A DNA stretch of 38,989 nt, taken from NCBI GenBank assembly GCA_000824845.1, contig CCNC01000210.1, positions 1-38,989 of the forward strand. Reading direction: 5' to 3'. The DNA comes from Mesorhizobium sp. ORS 3359 (GTDB lineage Bacteria > Pseudomonadota > Alphaproteobacteria > Rhizobiales > Rhizobiaceae). The notes under the pieces are model-generated. The model had not been told where the DNA came from. It was given only the letters and a program-made list of their open reading frames with translations, and made no database searches. Shown in pieces: positions 37,451 to 38,989 of the stretch; position 1 is the stretch's first letter; every line of letters begins with the position of its first letter. Position numbers and translations under genes: made by a program.

Positions 37451-37574
37451 CAAGTGCCATCTTCCACAAAAAACGTCCCAAAGATAGGGAATCGTCCCGG
37501 GCAATATGGGGAATGGCTCCGATGCATGACCTTTCTCGAAATGGTGGTATCCGCCTTGCTCGAAACGAGCACGC

Positions 37575-37652
37575 AGCAATTCCGGGAAAACTGCGTAGCG
37601 GTTGGGCTCGGCGACTTCGCCGTGGCTTTCCGTCCGGAATTGCGTGCAAACT
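37575..37652 (+). repeat. Palindromic intergenic repeat, long form (copy B)
   Basis: Outer stem GCAATTCCGG/CCGGAATTGC (37576-37585 with 37634-37643). The centre carries its own hairpin CGGCG-ACTT-CGCCG. It matches copy A at 2393-2469 along its whole length. It sits 30 bases before the DUF4242 start, so it lies in that gene's leader. Confidence 0.7.
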
Positions 37653-37682
37653 TGCAATCCAATCACGAAAGGAAAGACGATC

Positions 37683-37955
37683 GTGCCTCGCTACCTTGTT
37701 GAACGCACCTTCCCGGAAGGCCTGAACGTGCCGATGAACGATGCCGGCGCCACCGCGATGGGCGGCGTCATCGCCCGCAACGCCGAGAAAGGCGTCACCT
37801 GGGTGCAGTCCTTCGTCTCGCCCGACAAGGGCAAGAGTTTCTGCATCTACGACGCGCCCTCGCCCGAGGCGATCCGCAGCACCGCGCAAAAGAATGCGCT
37901 TCCTGTCGACAAGATCACGGAGGTGCGGGTCCTCGACCCCTACTTTTATTGCTGA
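37683..37955 (+). CDS. DUF4242 (SCO4226-like nickel-binding) domain protein
   Basis: Small soluble protein of 90 aa with the DUF4242 pattern: RYLVERTFPEGL, GVTWVQSFVSPDKGKSFCIY, then the helix SPEAIRSTAQKNALPVDKIT and EVRVLD. The characterised relative SCO4226 of Streptomyces binds nickel; whether this one does is unknown. It ends in the odd tail PYFYC. The start is GTG at 37683, with AGGAAAG six bases upstream. It is divergent from the LAL regulator and followed after about 50 bases by a tiny basic gene. Confidence 0.82.
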   Translation: MPRYLVERTFPEGLNVPMNDAGATAMGGVIARNAEKGVTWVQSFVSPDKGKSFCIYDAPSPEAIRSTAQKNALPVDKITEVRVLDPYFYC

Positions 37956-38007
37956 CGGAGAAGACCGTGTCGGGCAGACCATACCCGTCGCCGGCGGACC
38001 TGACGCC

Positions 38008-38217
38008 GTGCCGGACAGCGAGAGTGTATCCGCCGCGGCGGATAACCTCCCGCCACGGCGCGGCATCATGCGACGGGCCTTGTCGGCGCTGCTTTCGCCG
38101 TTGCGAAACCGGCGCCGCCTTCTGCCGCCTCGGGACGATTACCTGAGACGCGACATCGGCCTCGATGAACGGGAGATGCCGCGCGAATACTGGGAATATT
38201 GGTGGCTTCACCGCTGA
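38008..38217 (+). CDS. Small basic DUF1127-like protein
   Basis: About 69 aa. The C-terminal part DDYLRRDIGLDEREMPREYW resembles the DUF1127 core (L-x-DIGL), a family of small RNA- or regulator-linked proteins in alphaproteobacteria. The N-terminal half is Arg/Leu-rich (MRRALSALLSPLRNRRR). The start is unclear: a GTG at 38008 or an ATG at 38068 (which would leave 49 aa), neither with a strong ribosome site. A competing frame from GTG 37967 has a GGAGAAG site but gives no recognisable protein. Confidence 0.5.
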   Translation: MPDSESVSAAADNLPPRRGIMRRALSALLSPLRNRRRLLPPRDDYLRRDIGLDEREMPREYWEYWWLHR

Positions 38218-38227
38218 TCACGCCCGA

Positions 38228-38325
38228 GCAATTCCTGGAAAGGTGCGAAGCGGCTTTCCGCCAGGAATTGCGTCAAATCAAGAGATAGAGCCGTTCGCCG
38301 TTTCTTTGAGACGGTGAACGGCTCT
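38228..38325 (+). repeat. Palindromic intergenic repeat, short form (copy C), plus second hairpin
   Basis: Stem GCAATTCCTGG/CCAGGAATTGC (38228-38238 with 38261-38271), with inner GGAAAG/CTTTCC. It is the same family as copies A and B but without their central block. It is followed by AGAGCCGTTC/GAACGGCTCT (38287-38296 with 38316-38325) around CCGT/ACGG. The pair could end transcription from the upstream genes. Confidence 0.7.
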
Positions 38326-38433
38326 GGGCGGGATCAGTGTCCATTCTTTTAACGACAAGCGTCGCCGGTGCCCGGAGTTGGCCTTGGCGGGCCGGCCCGC
38401 CGTTGCGCGCCTCAACCGCATTGGAGACATGAA

Positions 38434-38940
38434 ATGACCATTCGCAATTGGGCCAGGTGCCCTGTCGGCGCCTCTGCCGCGATTATCCTGCTGACGGCGG
38501 GCGCCGCCACAGCCGAGACCGTCAACCCGCTGGCCGAAAAGGTGCGGGCGCTCGACAGCCGCTTCGAGGACGTCGCGGTGGCGAAGGCCGAAGGCTACGC
38601 GCCTATCCCCTGCGCCAGCGGCCTCACCGGCGGCGCCATGGGCATCCACTACGTCAACGCCGCCTACCTGAAGGACGATGCGGTCGACGTCGCCAAGCCG
38701 GAAGCCGTCATGTATGAGCCGATGGCCGACGGCACGCTGAAGCTGATCGCTGTCGAATACATCACGTCGAAAGGACCGGCATCGCTCGAAGGCCATCTGT
38801 TCAACTTCAACACCGCGCCCAACCGCTATGGCCTCGGCCCGTTCTACGAGCTGCATGTCTGGGCCTGGAAGCAGAACCCCACCGGCGCCTTCGCCGACAT
38901 GAACCCGAACGTCTCGTGCGACGCGATGAAGGGGATGTGA
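38434..38940 (+). CDS. Exported protein of unknown function
   Basis: A 168-aa precursor with a signal peptide at about 1-28 (ILLTAGAATAE at the end), so it should be periplasmic or secreted. The mature part has no domain I can name. Conserved-looking pieces are CASGLTGGAMGIHYVNAAYL, KPEAVMYEPMADGTLKLIAV, PFYELHVWAWKQNP and DMNPNVSCDAM. Two cysteines, in PCASG and VSCDA, could form a disulfide, and the histidines in GIHYVN, EGHLF and ELHVW could bind metal; both are inference. The ATG at 38434 has GGAG about nine bases upstream. Confidence 0.8.
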   Translation: MTIRNWARCPVGASAAIILLTAGAATAETVNPLAEKVRALDSRFEDVAVAKAEGYAPIPCASGLTGGAMGIHYVNAAYLKDDAVDVAKPEAVMYEPMADGTLKLIAVEYITSKGPASLEGHLFNFNTAPNRYGLGPFYELHVWAWKQNPTGAFADMNPNVSCDAMKGM

Positions 38941-38989
38941 GGGGCGCTTCTTCCTTCTCCCCTTGTGAGGACTTTGCACGGGAGGCGAA

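Noticed and set aside
37949..38146. A small frame after the DUF4242 gene with a decent ribosome site
   Set aside because: Cys/Arg/Pro-rich shadow composition; the DUF1127-like frame over the same bases is more protein-like.

Overview
The window is a GC-rich chromosomal segment from an alphaproteobacterium of the Rhizobiales, most likely Mesorhizobium or a close relative. This rests on the gene order (ubiG / lysC-ptsP-prfA-prmC-DUF4167 / clpB and mutT-GNAT-argJ ... ppiC / secA), on a PtsP-type enzyme I (nitrogen PTS) rather than a sugar enzyme I, on a DUF4167 protein, and on short palindromic intergenic repeats of a rhizobial kind. The taxonomic call comes from recognising sequences by eye, not from a search. 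I see no rRNA, tRNA, CRISPR array, insertion sequence or phage gene.

Layout. 0.2-6.9 kb holds envelope and transport genes: a membrane-anchored M23 peptidase, a 14-TM MFS exporter, a TMEM175-type channel, an L,D-transpeptidase and a YjbR-like protein. 6.9-17 kb is housekeeping on the minus strand, read in the order lysC, ptsP, prfA, prmC, DUF4167, clpB. clpB has its own candidate RpoH promoter. prfA and prmC overlap, so the release factor and the enzyme that methylates it are made together. A structured intergenic element sits between ptsP and prfA. 17-20.3 kb holds a small monooxygenase-like gene, a multi-sensor diguanylate cyclase and a decayed glycolipid-binding gene, followed by a repeat that runs almost into the ubiG start.

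20.3-26.6 kb: ubiG; a flavin reductase; an EamA exporter divergent from a MarR regulator, with a palindrome inside the exporter promoter; a coupled grxC-nitrilase-DUF1178 run preceded by comF; and a divergent methyltransferase. 26.6-27.3 kb has an orphan Flp pilin and a small membrane protein. 27.3-34.6 kb carries mutT-GNAT-argJ (overlapping by a few bases), a TetR regulator, a parvulin-type periplasmic isomerase and secA. 34.7-39 kb is the most accessory-looking part: a large ATPase/LuxR (LAL-type) regulator divergent from a DUF4242 (nickel-binding-like) protein, a tiny DUF1127-like protein and an exported protein of unknown function.

Most genes are ordinary core genes. The parts worth a second look are the structured element between ptsP and prfA, a palindromic repeat family present in a long and a short form, the MarR/EamA switch, the glycolipid-binding pseudogene, and the LAL-regulator locus at the right edge.
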